Part shown: positions 15,690-24,594 of the stretch, piece after piece | Layout of the letters: every line of letters starts with the position of its first letter | How positions within the stretch are numbered: position 1 is the first letter of the stretch | NCBI GenBank assembly: GCA_016794585.1 | Contig: JAEUJM010000027.1 | Span: 1 to 64,000 of the forward strand | Source: Acidimicrobiales bacterium | GTDB taxonomy: Bacteria; Actinomycetota; Acidimicrobiia; Acidimicrobiales; DATDAH01 | DNA: 64,000 nt | Direction: 5' to 3' | The notes under the pieces: generated by a model | The model's database searches: none | The model's input: only the letters and a program-made list of their open reading frames with translations | Told to the model about the DNA's origin: nothing | Translations under genes and position numbers: made by a program

Positions 15690-17009
15690 ATGGGGCGGAC
15701 CGGCACGGTGAGCGTGCTCTTCACCGACATCGTGGGCTCGACCGAGCTGCTGGGCCGGCTCGGCGAGCGGGACTACGACGAGGTCCGCCGCCGTCACTTC
15801 ACCGCGCTCCGCAAGGCGCTCGCCGACCACGACGGCACCGAGGTGAAGAACACCGGTGACGGCCTCATGGCGGTGTTCCGCAGCGCGGTCGACGCCGTGG
15901 AGTGCGCCGTGGCGATGCAGCGCGAAGCCCGCAACGTCATGACCGAGGGCCGGTCGGTGGCCATGCGGGTCGGGCTGTCGGCGGGCGAGGCCACCGAGGA
16001 GCAGGGCGACTGGTTCGGCGCGCCCGTGGTCGAAGCGGCCCGCCTCTGCGCCGCCGCCGGCACCGACGAGGCATGGGCCTCCCGGATCGTCGCCGTGCTG
16101 GTCGGCTCGCAGTCCGAGGTCCAGTTGGTCGAGGTCGGCCCCCAGACCCTGAAGGGGTTCGACCAGCCCGTCGACGTGGTGCGAGTCGAAGCGGCGGAGT
16201 TCGGGCGGGGCACGATGTACGCCGAGGTGGCCGCCCACGCCGGTGACCTCGGCCGGCGCCTGGTCGCCCAGCTCGACTACTGGGAGACCGTGCCCGGAAT
16301 CCAGCAGGTGCGAGCCGAGGTGCTCGCCCGGCTCGGACCGAAGCCGGGTGACGTGATCGCCGACATCGGCTGCGGGGCCGGCACCGAGCTGATCCGGCTG
16401 GCACACCTCGTGGGGGCCGATGGCACGGCCATCGGAGTGGACCCGAGCGAGCCCATCCTGGAGGAGGCGGGTCGCCGGGCCGCCGATCAGAGCGTGGCCG
16501 TCGAGCTGGTGGTCCGCGACGGGCGCGACACCGGCCTGGCGGACGGGCGGTGCGACGCCGTGCGCTGCGAGCGGGTCGTCCAGCACGTCGGTGACGTCGG
16601 CGCGCTGGTCGACGAGGCCCGCCGCATCACCCGCCCCGGGGGGACGGTGGTGCTCGCCGACACCGACTGGGGCAGCCTGATGATCCACCCGGGCGACCCC
16701 GACCTGGTGCGGCGCATCAAGGGTCGCATGGAGGGTGGCCCGATGGCGCAGCCGTGGGCGGGCCGGCTGCTCCCGAAGGCCCTGCACGACGCCGGCCTCG
16801 TCGACGTGTCCCATCGGTTCTTCGCGGTCGATGCCCAACCGGGGGTGATGCTCGCCGTCTCGCCGGTGCTGGGACGCATGGTCGAGAACCGCGTCGCCGA
16901 GCAGTCCGAGCTCGACGGGCTCATCGCCGAGCTGGCGGAGGCGTACGCCGCCGGCGTCGGCGTCTGGGCCTTCACCATGGTGGTGGCCTCGGGCCGCGTC
17001 CCCGACTGA
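15690..17009 (+). CDS. Class III nucleotide cyclase fused to a SAM methyltransferase
   Basis: The protein is 439 aa from ATG 15690. Residues 5-170 form a class III adenylate/guanylate cyclase domain: FTDIVGSTELL with metal Asp13, VKNTGDGLMAVF with Lys53 and metal Asp57, and AARLC with Arg118. At the usual transition-state Asn (VNxAAR) there is Val114, so activity may be weak or altered. Residues 185-439 are a class I methyltransferase with ADIGCGAGTELIRLA (motif I, about 223-237), GVDPSEPIL and VQHVGDVGALVDEARRITRPGG. No membrane segment is seen. Linking cyclic nucleotide synthesis with methyl transfer in one chain is unusual. The methyl acceptor is unknown. Confidence 0.8.
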   Translation: MGRTGTVSVLFTDIVGSTELLGRLGERDYDEVRRRHFTALRKALADHDGTEVKNTGDGLMAVFRSAVDAVECAVAMQREARNVMTEGRSVAMRVGLSAGEATEEQGDWFGAPVVEAARLCAAAGTDEAWASRIVAVLVGSQSEVQLVEVGPQTLKGFDQPVDVVRVEAAEFGRGTMYAEVAAHAGDLGRRLVAQLDYWETVPGIQQVRAEVLARLGPKPGDVIADIGCGAGTELIRLAHLVGADGTAIGVDPSEPILEEAGRRAADQSVAVELVVRDGRDTGLADGRCDAVRCERVVQHVGDVGALVDEARRITRPGGTVVLADTDWGSLMIHPGDPDLVRRIKGRMEGGPMAQPWAGRLLPKALHDAGLVDVSHRFFAVDAQPGVMLAVSPVLGRMVENRVAEQSELDGLIAELAEAYAAGVGVWAFTMVVASGRVPD

Positions 17010-17027
17010 GCTCGCCGAGCCGCCGCT

Positions 17028-17936
17028 TCAGCGGGCGCCGGCGGTCCGGCGGGCGTCGTCGGCGGCGTCCAGGCGACGGGCCTCGCGCTCGTCGGCGCGC
17101 ATCCACTGGTAGGCGACGATCCCCACGAGCACGACGCCGAGGAGGTCGCCGATCCCCCACATGAGGGCGGCCCCGGTGCGCTGGTCGGCCAGCGGTGACG
17201 CGCCCCAGTCGCGGCCGAGGCCCAGGTACCAGTCGGCGGCGACAGGCTCGCCGGCGCTGAGCAGGGCCAGGCCGAGCACGGCGTGGAAGGGCACGAGCAG
17301 CACCACCAGCAGCAGGCGCACGGGGTAGGCGAGCTGGCGCCCCGCCCGGGTGCGGCCCCACCCCGGGTCGAGGCCGATCACCGCCTCCGCGAACAGGCAG
17401 CCCACGACCAGCAGGTGCAGGTGCACCCAGCTGTGGACCACGCCGTTGCGCAGGGACAGCTCGTAGAGGTCGGTCAGGTACAGGCCGAGCATCGACGTCC
17501 CGAACAGCAGCCAGGCCGTCAGCGGGTGGGTGAGGAATCTCACGACCGGGTGCTGGAACACGCTGATCTGCCACCGTTGCGTGGGCCGGTGAGCGGCCTG
17601 GACGGCGAGGGTCATCGGCGCGCCGAGCACCAGGAGCAGGGGCGCCACCATGCTCAAGAGCAAGTGCTGCACGGCGTGCACGCTGAACAACGTGGTGTCG
17701 TAGCGGGCAAGGCCCGACTGGGTGGCGACCAGCACGACCGCGAGGCCGACCGCGAACGACACCGACCGGCCGGTGCGCCAGTGCCGACCGTGGTCGGCGA
17801 GGCGGCGCACCCCGACGACGTACCACCAGCCCGCGACGAGGGTGAGGACGAGCGGCACCGGGTCGAGGGTCCACCAGGTCGCGAGCCTCGCCGCGGACAG
17901 CGGGGGGACCACCGCCACCAGTGGACACCAGGGCAC
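17028..17936 (-). CDS. ctaG: Cytochrome c oxidase assembly protein, CtaG (caa3_CtaG) type
   Basis: The protein is 302 aa with about seven or more membrane helices. It carries the family hallmark FSVHAVQHLLLSMVAPLLLVLGAP near residues 85-108, and later VHSWVHLHLLVVGCLFAE and LVPFHAVLGLALL. These His-containing helices suggest a copper or heme role, and the family is needed for oxidase assembly or copper delivery in Bacillus and actinobacteria. It lies between ctaCDF and ctaE, which supports the assignment. The first 20 residues are uncertain because several GTG starts are possible. Confidence 0.85.
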   Translation of the reverse strand: MPWCPLVAVVPPLSAARLATWWTLDPVPLVLTLVAGWWYVVGVRRLADHGRHWRTGRSVSFAVGLAVVLVATQSGLARYDTTLFSVHAVQHLLLSMVAPLLLVLGAPMTLAVQAAHRPTQRWQISVFQHPVVRFLTHPLTAWLLFGTSMLGLYLTDLYELSLRNGVVHSWVHLHLLVVGCLFAEAVIGLDPGWGRTRAGRQLAYPVRLLLVVLLVPFHAVLGLALLSAGEPVAADWYLGLGRDWGASPLADQRTGAALMWGIGDLLGVVLVGIVAYQWMRADEREARRLDAADDARRTAGAR

Positions 17937-17998
17937 CCCTGCAACCTACTGCGGGACCGGGCCGCCCTCAGCGGGCAAGGGGGTGCTAGGAATGCGAT

Positions 17999-18631
17999 GT
18001 GGAGGGGACCGCCGCGGTGGCCGCCGCGACCGACACCGATCAGGGCGGTGGACCGGGCCGCGACGAGGCCTGGGACGGCGACTTCGCCACGTCGGCGTCG
18101 CCTCTCGGCGTCGGCGTCATCGTGTGGCTGGCCTCGGAGGTCATGTTCTTCGCCGGCCTCTTCGCCGCCTACTTCGTGCTGCGCTCCGACACCGACCCGT
18201 GGCCGCCGGCGGGCGTCGACCTCGACATCCCCCGCGCGGTGCTGTCCACCGTCCTGCTGCTCACCTCCAGCGCCACCATGCACCTGGCGGTCCGCGCCGC
18301 CGAGCGGGGGGACCACCGCAGGGTCGGCCGATGGCTGGCCGTCACCCTCACCTTGGGGACCCTCTTCCTGGTGAACCTCGGCCTCGAGTGGGCCGGCCTC
18401 GACTTCTCGCTGGACACCGACGCCTACGGCACCAGCTACTACCTCATCACCGGGTTCCACGGCCTCCACGTCCTCGGCGGCTTGATCCTCATGATCGCGG
18501 TGGCCGCCCTCGTGCTGGGCCGCGACAGCGGGGCACCCGTCGGCCCGTCGGTGGCGGTCACGGGCTACTACTGGCACTTCGTCGACGTGGTGTGGGTCTT
18601 CGTGTTCGCCACCCTCTACCTCCTGCAATGA
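17999..18631 (+). CDS. ctaE: Cytochrome c oxidase subunit III
   Basis: The protein is 210 aa from GTG 17999. It has five membrane helices, the usual number for the actinobacterial form. Typical motifs are GVIVWLASEVMFFAGLFAAYF near residues 38-58 (the conserved Glu), ITGFHGLHVLGGLILM and YYWHFVDVVWVFVF. Subunit III stabilises CtaD and its proton uptake. The stop overlaps the qcrC ATG as ATGA, so it starts a ctaE-qcrC-qcrA-qcrB operon, the standard actinobacterial order that joins the bc complex and the oxidase. Confidence 0.96.
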   Translation: MEGTAAVAAATDTDQGGGPGRDEAWDGDFATSASPLGVGVIVWLASEVMFFAGLFAAYFVLRSDTDPWPPAGVDLDIPRAVLSTVLLLTSSATMHLAVRAAERGDHRRVGRWLAVTLTLGTLFLVNLGLEWAGLDFSLDTDAYGTSYYLITGFHGLHVLGGLILMIAVAALVLGRDSGAPVGPSVAVTGYYWHFVDVVWVFVFATLYLLQ

Positions 18632-19464
18632 GCTCGCGGGCGACGAAGCCGTCGATCCGACGTCGCCCAGCGGTGGGGGCCGTCGCCTCCGTGGTGGCCG
18701 TCACCGCCCTCGGGCTGCTCCTCTGGCAACCCGCTCAGGCCCAGTCGCCCACCACCACGACCGCACCCTCGACGACCGCGCCCTCCACGACCGCCGCCCC
18801 GACCGGGCCCGACGACCTCGTCGCCATCGGCGAGCAGCTCTTCGACACGGGGTGCGTGAGCTGCCACGGCCAGGGCGGCGTGGGCACCGCCGACGGACCG
18901 AGCCTCCTCGGGGCGGGGGAGGCCGCCGCCGACTTCATGCTGCGCACCGGCCGCATGCCCCTCGCCGACCCCCAGGGTCAGTCGCCCAGCAAGCCCCCCG
19001 CCTACAGCGACCAGGAGATCCAGGCCCTCGTCGCCTACGTCGGGTCGCTGGGCCAGGGCACCCCGATCCCGCAGATCGACGTCGAGGCGGGAGACCTCGT
19101 CGAGGGTGGCGAGATCTTCCGCGCCAACTGCGCCGCGTGCCACGGCGCCGCCGGTGTGGGTGGTGCGCTCAGCTACGGCAACTACGCCCCCTCGCTGCAC
19201 GACGTGGGCGAGGTGCAGATCGCCGAGGCCGTGCGGGTGGGCCCCGGCCAGATGCCCGTGTTCGACGAGGACGTGTTCGACGAGCACCAACTGAACTCGC
19301 TGGTGGCCTACGTGGTCTACCTCCAGGACCCGGCCGACCCCGGCGGCTTCTCCCTCGGTCGGGTCGGCCCGGTCGCCGAGGGCTACCTCATCTGGGTGGT
19401 CGGCATCAGCGTGGTGCTCGTGTTCGTACGTTGGATCACCCGCCGGAGGACCAGTCATGACTGA
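18628..19464 (+). CDS. qcrC: Diheme cytochrome c subunit of the bc complex
   Basis: The protein is 278 aa. A signal or anchor helix (VASVVAVTALGLLLWQPAQA) is followed by a Thr/Ser/Pro linker and two cytochrome c domains with heme sites CVSCH (about residue 75) and CAACH (about residue 170), each with a downstream Met. A C-terminal membrane helix (LIWVVGISVVLVFVRWI) anchors it. In actinobacteria this diheme subunit replaces soluble cytochrome c and passes electrons directly to CtaC. The gene overlaps ctaE by 4 nt and qcrA by 8 nt. Confidence 0.96.
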   Translation: MSSRATKPSIRRRPAVGAVASVVAVTALGLLLWQPAQAQSPTTTTAPSTTAPSTTAAPTGPDDLVAIGEQLFDTGCVSCHGQGGVGTADGPSLLGAGEAAADFMLRTGRMPLADPQGQSPSKPPAYSDQEIQALVAYVGSLGQGTPIPQIDVEAGDLVEGGEIFRANCAACHGAAGVGGALSYGNYAPSLHDVGEVQIAEAVRVGPGQMPVFDEDVFDEHQLNSLVAYVVYLQDPADPGGFSLGRVGPVAEGYLIWVVGISVVLVFVRWITRRRTSHD

Positions 19465-20395
19465 CCACGCCGACGAGACGAGCGAGACCGGCGGGCAGGG
19501 CGTCCCGGCCGGCGAGCCCCTGGTGGTCGAGACCGACGATGACCGCCGCCGGGTCGAGCGCGACCGGGGCCAGCTCGCTCCGGCGGTCTGCTTCGGGGCC
19601 AGCATCCTGGCCGCGTTGGGCCTCGCCGTCGTCTACGCGGAGGGGGGCCAGAACCAGGCCGAGGGCGTGCTCTTGGCCATCGCCCTCGGAGGCATCGGCA
19701 TCGGCCTCGTGCTGTGGGCGCAGCGCTTCATGCCCGAAGGCCCCGACAGTGAGCCACGCGGCCGCATCGGGTCGACCCGCGAGGACCAAGAGGCCTTCGT
19801 GGCCGACTTCGCCACGGGCAGTCGCACCTTCGGCCGCCGTCACCTGCTCACCAAGATGCTGTTCGGCGCCGTCGCCGCACTCGGCGTCGCTGCCCTCTTT
19901 CCCATCCGTTCGCTGGGCCCCCGTCCCGGTCGCGGCCTCAAGTCGACGCCCTACGCCGACGGCGTCCGACTGGTCACCGAGGACGGCGAGCCCGTCCGCC
20001 CCGACGACCCGGGCGTCGGCGGGGTGATCACCGCGTTCCCCGAGGGCCACGTCGGCGACGAGACCGCGCAGACGCTGCTCATCCGTCTTCAACCCGGGGA
20101 GCTCGAGCCCGAGCCGGGGCGTGAGGACTGGACCGTCAACAACGTGGTCGCCTACTCGAAGGTGTGCACGCACGCCGGCTGCCCGGTAGGCCTCTTCGAG
20201 GCACAGCGGGGCGAACTGCTCTGCCCCTGCCACCAGTCGACGTTCGACGTGCTGCACGGCGCCACCCCGGTGTTCGGGCCGGCCACCCGCCCGCTCCCGC
20301 AGTTGCCCCTCGGCACCGACGACGACGGCAACCTCATCGCCACCGGCGACTTCAGCGGCCCCGTCGGGCCCGGCTTCTGGGACATCAACACGTGA
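19457..20395 (+). CDS. qcrA: Rieske iron-sulfur subunit of the bc complex
   Basis: The protein is 312 aa. It has three N-terminal membrane helices (FGASILAALGLAVVY, LLAIALGGIGIGLVLWA, LLTKMLFGAVAALGVAALF), as in actinobacterial Rieske proteins. The 2Fe-2S ligands lie in CTHAGCPVG (about residue 236) and CPCHQSTF (about residue 256). It oxidises menaquinol and passes one electron to QcrC. The stop overlaps the qcrB GTG start (GTGA). Confidence 0.97.
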   Translation: MTDHADETSETGGQGVPAGEPLVVETDDDRRRVERDRGQLAPAVCFGASILAALGLAVVYAEGGQNQAEGVLLAIALGGIGIGLVLWAQRFMPEGPDSEPRGRIGSTREDQEAFVADFATGSRTFGRRHLLTKMLFGAVAALGVAALFPIRSLGPRPGRGLKSTPYADGVRLVTEDGEPVRPDDPGVGGVITAFPEGHVGDETAQTLLIRLQPGELEPEPGREDWTVNNVVAYSKVCTHAGCPVGLFEAQRGELLCPCHQSTFDVLHGATPVFGPATRPLPQLPLGTDDDGNLIATGDFSGPVGPGFWDINT

Positions 20396-21801
20396 GCGCC
20401 GAGGCCGAGGTCGAACCCGGCGGCGCGGAACCCGACGACGCCGCCGGCCCGAAGGGGTCCCGCGCCGGCCGGACCATCCGCTGGTTCGACGATCGCCTCG
20501 GCGTCGCCCGCACCGGCCGCACCCTGCTCGACAAGATCTTCCCCAACCACTGGTCGTTCCTGCTGGGCGAGATCGCCCTCTACTCCTTCATCGTCCTGTT
20601 GGCCACGGGCGTCTACCTCACCTTCTTCTTCGACGCCTCCGCCGCACCGGTCACCTACGACGGCAGCTACGCCCCCCTCCAGGGCGTGCAGGTGAGCGCG
20701 GCCTACAACTCGGTGCTCGACCTCAGCTTCGACGTGCGCGCCGGCCTGATGATGCGCCAGGTCCACCACTGGGCGGCCCTGCTCTTCCTCGCCGCCATCG
20801 TCGTGCACATCTCCCGGGTGTTCTTCACCGGCGCCTTCCGCCGCCCCCGCGAGATCAACTGGGTGGTGGGCTGCACGCTGCTGGTGCTCGCCCTGGGCAA
20901 CGGCTTCGCCGGCTACTCGCTCCTCGACGACCAGCTCTCGGGCACGGGCATCCGCATCGCCGACTCGGTGATCCTGTCCATCCCGGTGGCCGGCACCTGG
21001 ATCTCGTCGCTGCTGTTCGGCGGCGACTTCCCGGGCACCGAGATCATCCCCCGCCTCTTCATCATCCACGTGCTTTTGCTGCCGGCGGCCATCGTCATCC
21101 TCCTGGCCGCGCACCTCGGCATCCTCGTGCGCCACAAGCACACGCACTTCGCCGGCGACGGCGCCACCGAGGACAACGTGGTGGGCGAGCGGGTCTGGCC
21201 CACCTACGCGGCCAAGGCCGGCGGCGTCTTCTTCCTCACCGCCGCGCTCCTGTGCCTGCTCGGGGGCCTGTTCCAGATCAATCCGGTCTGGCTCTTCGGG
21301 CCCTTCGAGGTCGAGAACGTCAGCTCGGCCAGCCAGCCGGACTGGTACATCGGCTGGCTCGAGGGGTCGCTGCGGCTCATGCCGCCGTGGGAGATCAGTC
21401 TCGGCGACTACCTCATCCCCAACCCGTTCTTCCCCGGCGTGCTCCTGCCGGGGGTCACGTTCCTGCTCCTCTACGCATGGCCCTGGATCGAGGCCCACTT
21501 CACGAAGGACCACGCGCCCCACCACATCCTCGACCGGCCCCGCGACCGGCCGCTGCGCACCGCCCTCGGCGTCGCCACCTTGACCTTCTACGTGGTGCTG
21601 TTCGCCGCCGGCGCCACCGACGTGCTGGCCGTGACCTTCGGCCTCTCGGTCAACCGCATCGTGTGGACCTTCCGGGCGCTGCTCCTCGTGGCCCCGGTGG
21701 CGGCCGCCTTCGTCGCCAACCGCCTGTGTCACGAGCTGCAACGCCGTGATGGCCCCGTCGTGGCATCGGTCGAAGCGGCGGCGGAGGCCGCCGCGCCCTA
21801 G
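20392..21801 (+). CDS. qcrB: Cytochrome b subunit of the bc complex
   Basis: The protein is 469 aa from GTG 20392. Eight or nine membrane helices are visible. Heme b ligands lie in VHHWAALLFLAAIVVHISRVF (a His pair 14 apart) and in FIIHVLLLPAAIVILLAAHLGILVRHKH. The quinol site has the actinobacterial form of the PEWY motif, PDWY (in SQPDWYIGW). It holds the menaquinol oxidation site and both b hemes. It is the last gene of the operon, and its TAG stop overlaps that of the convergent coiled-coil gene by the palindrome CTAG. Confidence 0.97.
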   Translation: MSAEAEVEPGGAEPDDAAGPKGSRAGRTIRWFDDRLGVARTGRTLLDKIFPNHWSFLLGEIALYSFIVLLATGVYLTFFFDASAAPVTYDGSYAPLQGVQVSAAYNSVLDLSFDVRAGLMMRQVHHWAALLFLAAIVVHISRVFFTGAFRRPREINWVVGCTLLVLALGNGFAGYSLLDDQLSGTGIRIADSVILSIPVAGTWISSLLFGGDFPGTEIIPRLFIIHVLLLPAAIVILLAAHLGILVRHKHTHFAGDGATEDNVVGERVWPTYAAKAGGVFFLTAALLCLLGGLFQINPVWLFGPFEVENVSSASQPDWYIGWLEGSLRLMPPWEISLGDYLIPNPFFPGVLLPGVTFLLLYAWPWIEAHFTKDHAPHHILDRPRDRPLRTALGVATLTFYVVLFAAGATDVLAVTFGLSVNRIVWTFRALLLVAPVAAAFVANRLCHELQRRDGPVVASVEAAAEAAAP

Positions 21802-22343
21802 CCCTGCCCGGCCTGGAAGGCGGTGTAGGCGAGGCCGGCGATCCCGATCAGCGTCGTGATGAACGCGAAGTAGAAGACCCGGACCTGGGCCCCGATCTCC
21901 CCTCGGAGCAGGCCGAGCTCGGAGAGCATCCGTCCTTCCATCTGGACGATCCGGTTCTCGAGTTGCCCGATCCTGTCCTCGAGTTGCCCGATCCTGTCCT
22001 CGAGTTGCCCGACCCGGTTCTCGAGTTGCCCGACGCGGTTCTCGAGTTGCCCGACCCGGTTCTCGAGTTGCCCGACCCTGCCCTCGAGGACGACAAAGCG
22101 CCCATCCAGCCCGGTGAAGTCAGAGCGCAGCTCGGCGAGCTGCTCGTGCACGTCGGCCCGCAGCTCGGTCATCTCGTTGCGGAGCTCGGCTCGGACCAGC
22201 TCGATGCGCAGTGTCAGCCGCTCCTCGAGGCCCTGGAGATCGACCGCGTCCAAGCCGGCCATCAGCAGGTCGGCTCCCCGGTTCCCGAGCGCATCGCGCG
22301 CCAGCTCTCGTAGTTCGTCACGTTCTGCAGCACTGATCGACAT
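21798..22343 (-). CDS. Coiled-coil membrane protein with heptad repeats
   Basis: The protein is 181 aa from ATG 22343, which follows a GGGAG ribosome site. Residues 40-150 are a long coiled coil whose core is a seven-residue repeat (RVGQLEN or RIGQLED) repeated about seven times in perfect register. A C-terminal helix (VFYFAFITTLIGIAGLAYTAF) anchors it, leaving a long rod in the cytosol. The pattern resembles small CCDC90/DUF1640-type proteins, but that is loose. The stop overlaps qcrB by 4 bp, so the two mRNAs are antisense at their ends. Its role is unknown. Confidence 0.7.
   Translation of the reverse strand: MSISAAERDELRELARDALGNRGADLLMAGLDAVDLQGLEERLTLRIELVRAELRNEMTELRADVHEQLAELRSDFTGLDGRFVVLEGRVGQLENRVGQLENRVGQLENRVGQLEDRIGQLEDRIGQLENRIVQMEGRMLSELGLLRGEIGAQVRVFYFAFITTLIGIAGLAYTAFQAGQG
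21957..22082. repeat. Six tandem 21-bp repeats encoding a heptad
   Basis: Six units of 21 bp begin at 21957, 21978, 21999, 22020, 22041 and 22062, each starting CTCGAGTTGCCCGA. They differ by one to three bases and a partial seventh follows at 22083. Each unit encodes one coiled-coil heptad, so copy-number change would lengthen or shorten the rod without breaking the frame. Confidence 0.9.
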
Positions 22344-22443
22344 GGGTTCGCTCCCGATGTTCGGTGGTTCCATCGGGGAGCGATGACGGTCGGCTCCCGA
22401 GCCGTGGCCGGAGGGTAACCCGGCGCCACGGCGAAGGGAAGGG

Positions 22444-24186
22444 TCAAGCAGGGCGGTCGACGAGGGCGATGAGGGTGTCGTCGGCGCCCACCTCGGAGGG
22501 CGCACGGCGCAGGTGGACGCCGCCGCTGGCGGTCACCGTGGCGAGCAGCACGGCACCGGCGGGCAGCGGCGCGGTGACCTCGCACACCACGGCACCGGCG
22601 GCGTGGCGTCGCCCGAGGTCGTCGCGCGATGCGTGCCCGCGGAACGCCGGCGCGGTGGCCCGCAAGGGGGTGAGGCCCTCGACCGCCTCGGGTGCCTCCC
22701 GAGGGACGGTGAGGACGTGGCGGCGGCCGAAGCGCTCGACGAGATCGGGCTCGAACAGGGTGAGGGGCACCCCGTGGTCGAGCGAGACGATCGCGCGCGC
22801 CGCCGGAGTGGTCTCGATGGCCTCGCGTACTCGGTGCACCCCGTCGGCCAAGGAGACCGTGACCACCGACTCGGGACGCTCGTCCGGCGCGAGAGGCGTG
22901 GTGGTCACCAGCAGCACGTCGACCCCTGCGCCACTGAGGCAGGCGGCGAACGCCCGCAGCCAGGGGTCGTCGCCCACGAGGGTGACCCCCGTGGGCGCAG
23001 GCTCGGCCACCCCGAGGCCTTTGGCCACGGCCTTCGCGGTGAGGCCGTAGATCAGCCCGCAGCCGAGGATCACCCCGAAGGTGACGGGAAGGAGGAAGTC
23101 GGCCTCGAAGCCGGCGGCGTTCAGCGACACGGTGAAGGTGGTGGCGGTGGCCGCGGCCACGACGCCGCGCGGGTCCATCCAGGCGATCATGGCCCGGTCC
23201 CGCCACGGCACCTGGGTCCGCGCCAGGGAGGCCGCGACCGTGATCGGCCGCACCACGAGCACCAGTGTGACGGTGATGCCGACGACGGGCCACAGGTAGC
23301 GGCCGAGGTCGTCGAGTTTCACCAGCGCACCGAGGGTGATGAACAGGGTGCCGATGATCAGCACCTCGAGGGTCTCGCCGAAGCCCTGGATGCGGTCGGT
23401 GGCGACGGTGCGTTGGTTGGCCACGAGCACCCCCATGGCCACGGTCGCGAACAGGCCCGCCTCCGAGGCCAGGAGCTCGGCGACCGCGTACGCGCCGGCG
23501 GCCAGCATCAGCGCCACCGCCGCCTCCATGTCGTCGGTCAGCCAGAACCGCGACATCAACGCGATGAGGACGAGCGCGGCGACGGTGCCGGCGGCGACCC
23601 CGATCACGAACCGGCCGCCCATCCCGACACCAGGGTGGATGCCTCCCCGGTCGGCGGCGAGCACGAGGTTGAGCACCATGACGCCGACGGTGGCGCCGAG
23701 GGGGTCGAGGGTGGTGCCCTCCCAGCGCAGGATGCTGGCGGTCGGGTGGCGGGGCCGGACGACGTCGAGCAGGGGGCCGACGACGGTGGGACCCGAGACG
23801 ACCAGCACCGCGCCGGCCACGATCGCCAACTGCGGGTCGACGTCGAGGAAGAGCAGGGCGGAGGCCACCGCGCCGGCCAAGGTCACGGCGAGGCCGATCG
23901 TCACCAGGCGGATGACCGCGCCGGTGGCTTCGGAGGGCAGGTCGGCGAGGCGGAGCTGGGTGGCGGCCTGGAACAGCAACAGGGCCACGAGCAGGGTGAC
24001 GAGCGGGCTGAGCAGGTCGCCGAAGAGCTCCTCCGGCTTCACCAGGCCGAGCACGTCCCCGGCCAGCAGCCCGGCGGGCAGCAGGAGCAGCAGGGACGGG
24101 ATGCCCACCCGCCGGGCGATCCACTGGGCCCCGACCCCGAACACGACGATGGTCGCGAGCCCGATGGTCGCCTCGTCGGCGCTCAC
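22444..24186 (-). CDS. CPA1-family Na+(K+)/H+ antiporter with C-terminal regulatory domain
   Basis: The protein is 580 aa from a GTG that overlaps the stop of the upstream gene (GTGA). Residues 5-390 contain about 12 membrane helices of the NhaP/CPA1 type, including FQAATQLRL, the unwound VSGPTVVGPLLDVV segment and the WMDPRGVVAAATATTF block. After residue 395 a soluble part (VTLVGDDPWLRAFAACLSGAGVDVLLVTT) resembles an RCK/TrkA-N-like nucleotide-binding fold, followed by a TrkA-C-like end. It would exchange monovalent cations for protons at the inner membrane. Ion preference cannot be read from the sequence. Confidence 0.85.
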   Translation of the reverse strand: MSADEATIGLATIVVFGVGAQWIARRVGIPSLLLLLPAGLLAGDVLGLVKPEELFGDLLSPLVTLLVALLLFQAATQLRLADLPSEATGAVIRLVTIGLAVTLAGAVASALLFLDVDPQLAIVAGAVLVVSGPTVVGPLLDVVRPRHPTASILRWEGTTLDPLGATVGVMVLNLVLAADRGGIHPGVGMGGRFVIGVAAGTVAALVLIALMSRFWLTDDMEAAVALMLAAGAYAVAELLASEAGLFATVAMGVLVANQRTVATDRIQGFGETLEVLIIGTLFITLGALVKLDDLGRYLWPVVGITVTLVLVVRPITVAASLARTQVPWRDRAMIAWMDPRGVVAAATATTFTVSLNAAGFEADFLLPVTFGVILGCGLIYGLTAKAVAKGLGVAEPAPTGVTLVGDDPWLRAFAACLSGAGVDVLLVTTTPLAPDERPESVVTVSLADGVHRVREAIETTPAARAIVSLDHGVPLTLFEPDLVERFGRRHVLTVPREAPEAVEGLTPLRATAPAFRGHASRDDLGRRHAAGAVVCEVTAPLPAGAVLLATVTASGGVHLRRAPSEVGADDTLIALVDRPA

Positions 24187-24545
24187 CCGCCGGTGCCTCC
24201 CTCGTCGACCGCCCGCACCTTCGGGTCCTTCGGCGTGCGGGTCCGGTCCCAGCGCATCCGCCCGTCCCGAGGGTGCACCTGCTCGGGGTGCCCCTCGGCG
24301 ACGTCCACCTTGAAGCGGGCGCCGTCGACCACCTTCGGGACCGTGCCGGCGTCCACCGTCCAGGCCGTGGTCACCTCGTAGGCGCCGGCGATCGTGCGGT
24401 CACCGGTGGGCTCGACGAGGAGCCGCAATCGCAGCGACGTCGCCGACTGCTGGGACTGCACGACCGACGAACCGACCTCCACCACCGTGGCCCTCGCCGG
24501 CCGGCGTACCTCCGGCGGGGTCGACCGGCGCTTCCAGAACCGCAC
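24183..24545 (-). CDS. Hypothetical protein coupled to the antiporter
   Basis: The protein is 120 aa. After a basic start (MRFWKRRSTPPEVRRPARA) it is mostly beta-strand-like: ATVVEVGSSVV, LRLRLLVEPTG, AYEVTTAWTVDAGTVPKVVDGARFKVDVAEG. No signal or membrane helix is clear. The pattern resembles small actinobacterial beta-barrel-like proteins of unknown function. The GTGA overlap with the antiporter gene suggests a shared role or at least shared expression. Confidence 0.55.
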   Translation of the reverse strand: MRFWKRRSTPPEVRRPARATVVEVGSSVVQSQQSATSLRLRLLVEPTGDRTIAGAYEVTTAWTVDAGTVPKVVDGARFKVDVAEGHPEQVHPRDGRMRWDRTRTPKDPKVRAVDEGGTGG

Positions 24546-24594
24546 CCGGCGATCGTAGGAGCACGGTGGCCGTCGACGGCCGATGGGGCGTCGG

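Noticed and set aside
21957-22085. Regular 21-bp repeats considered as a CRISPR array
   Set aside because: Repeats are directly adjacent with no spacers and lie in frame inside a coiled-coil gene.
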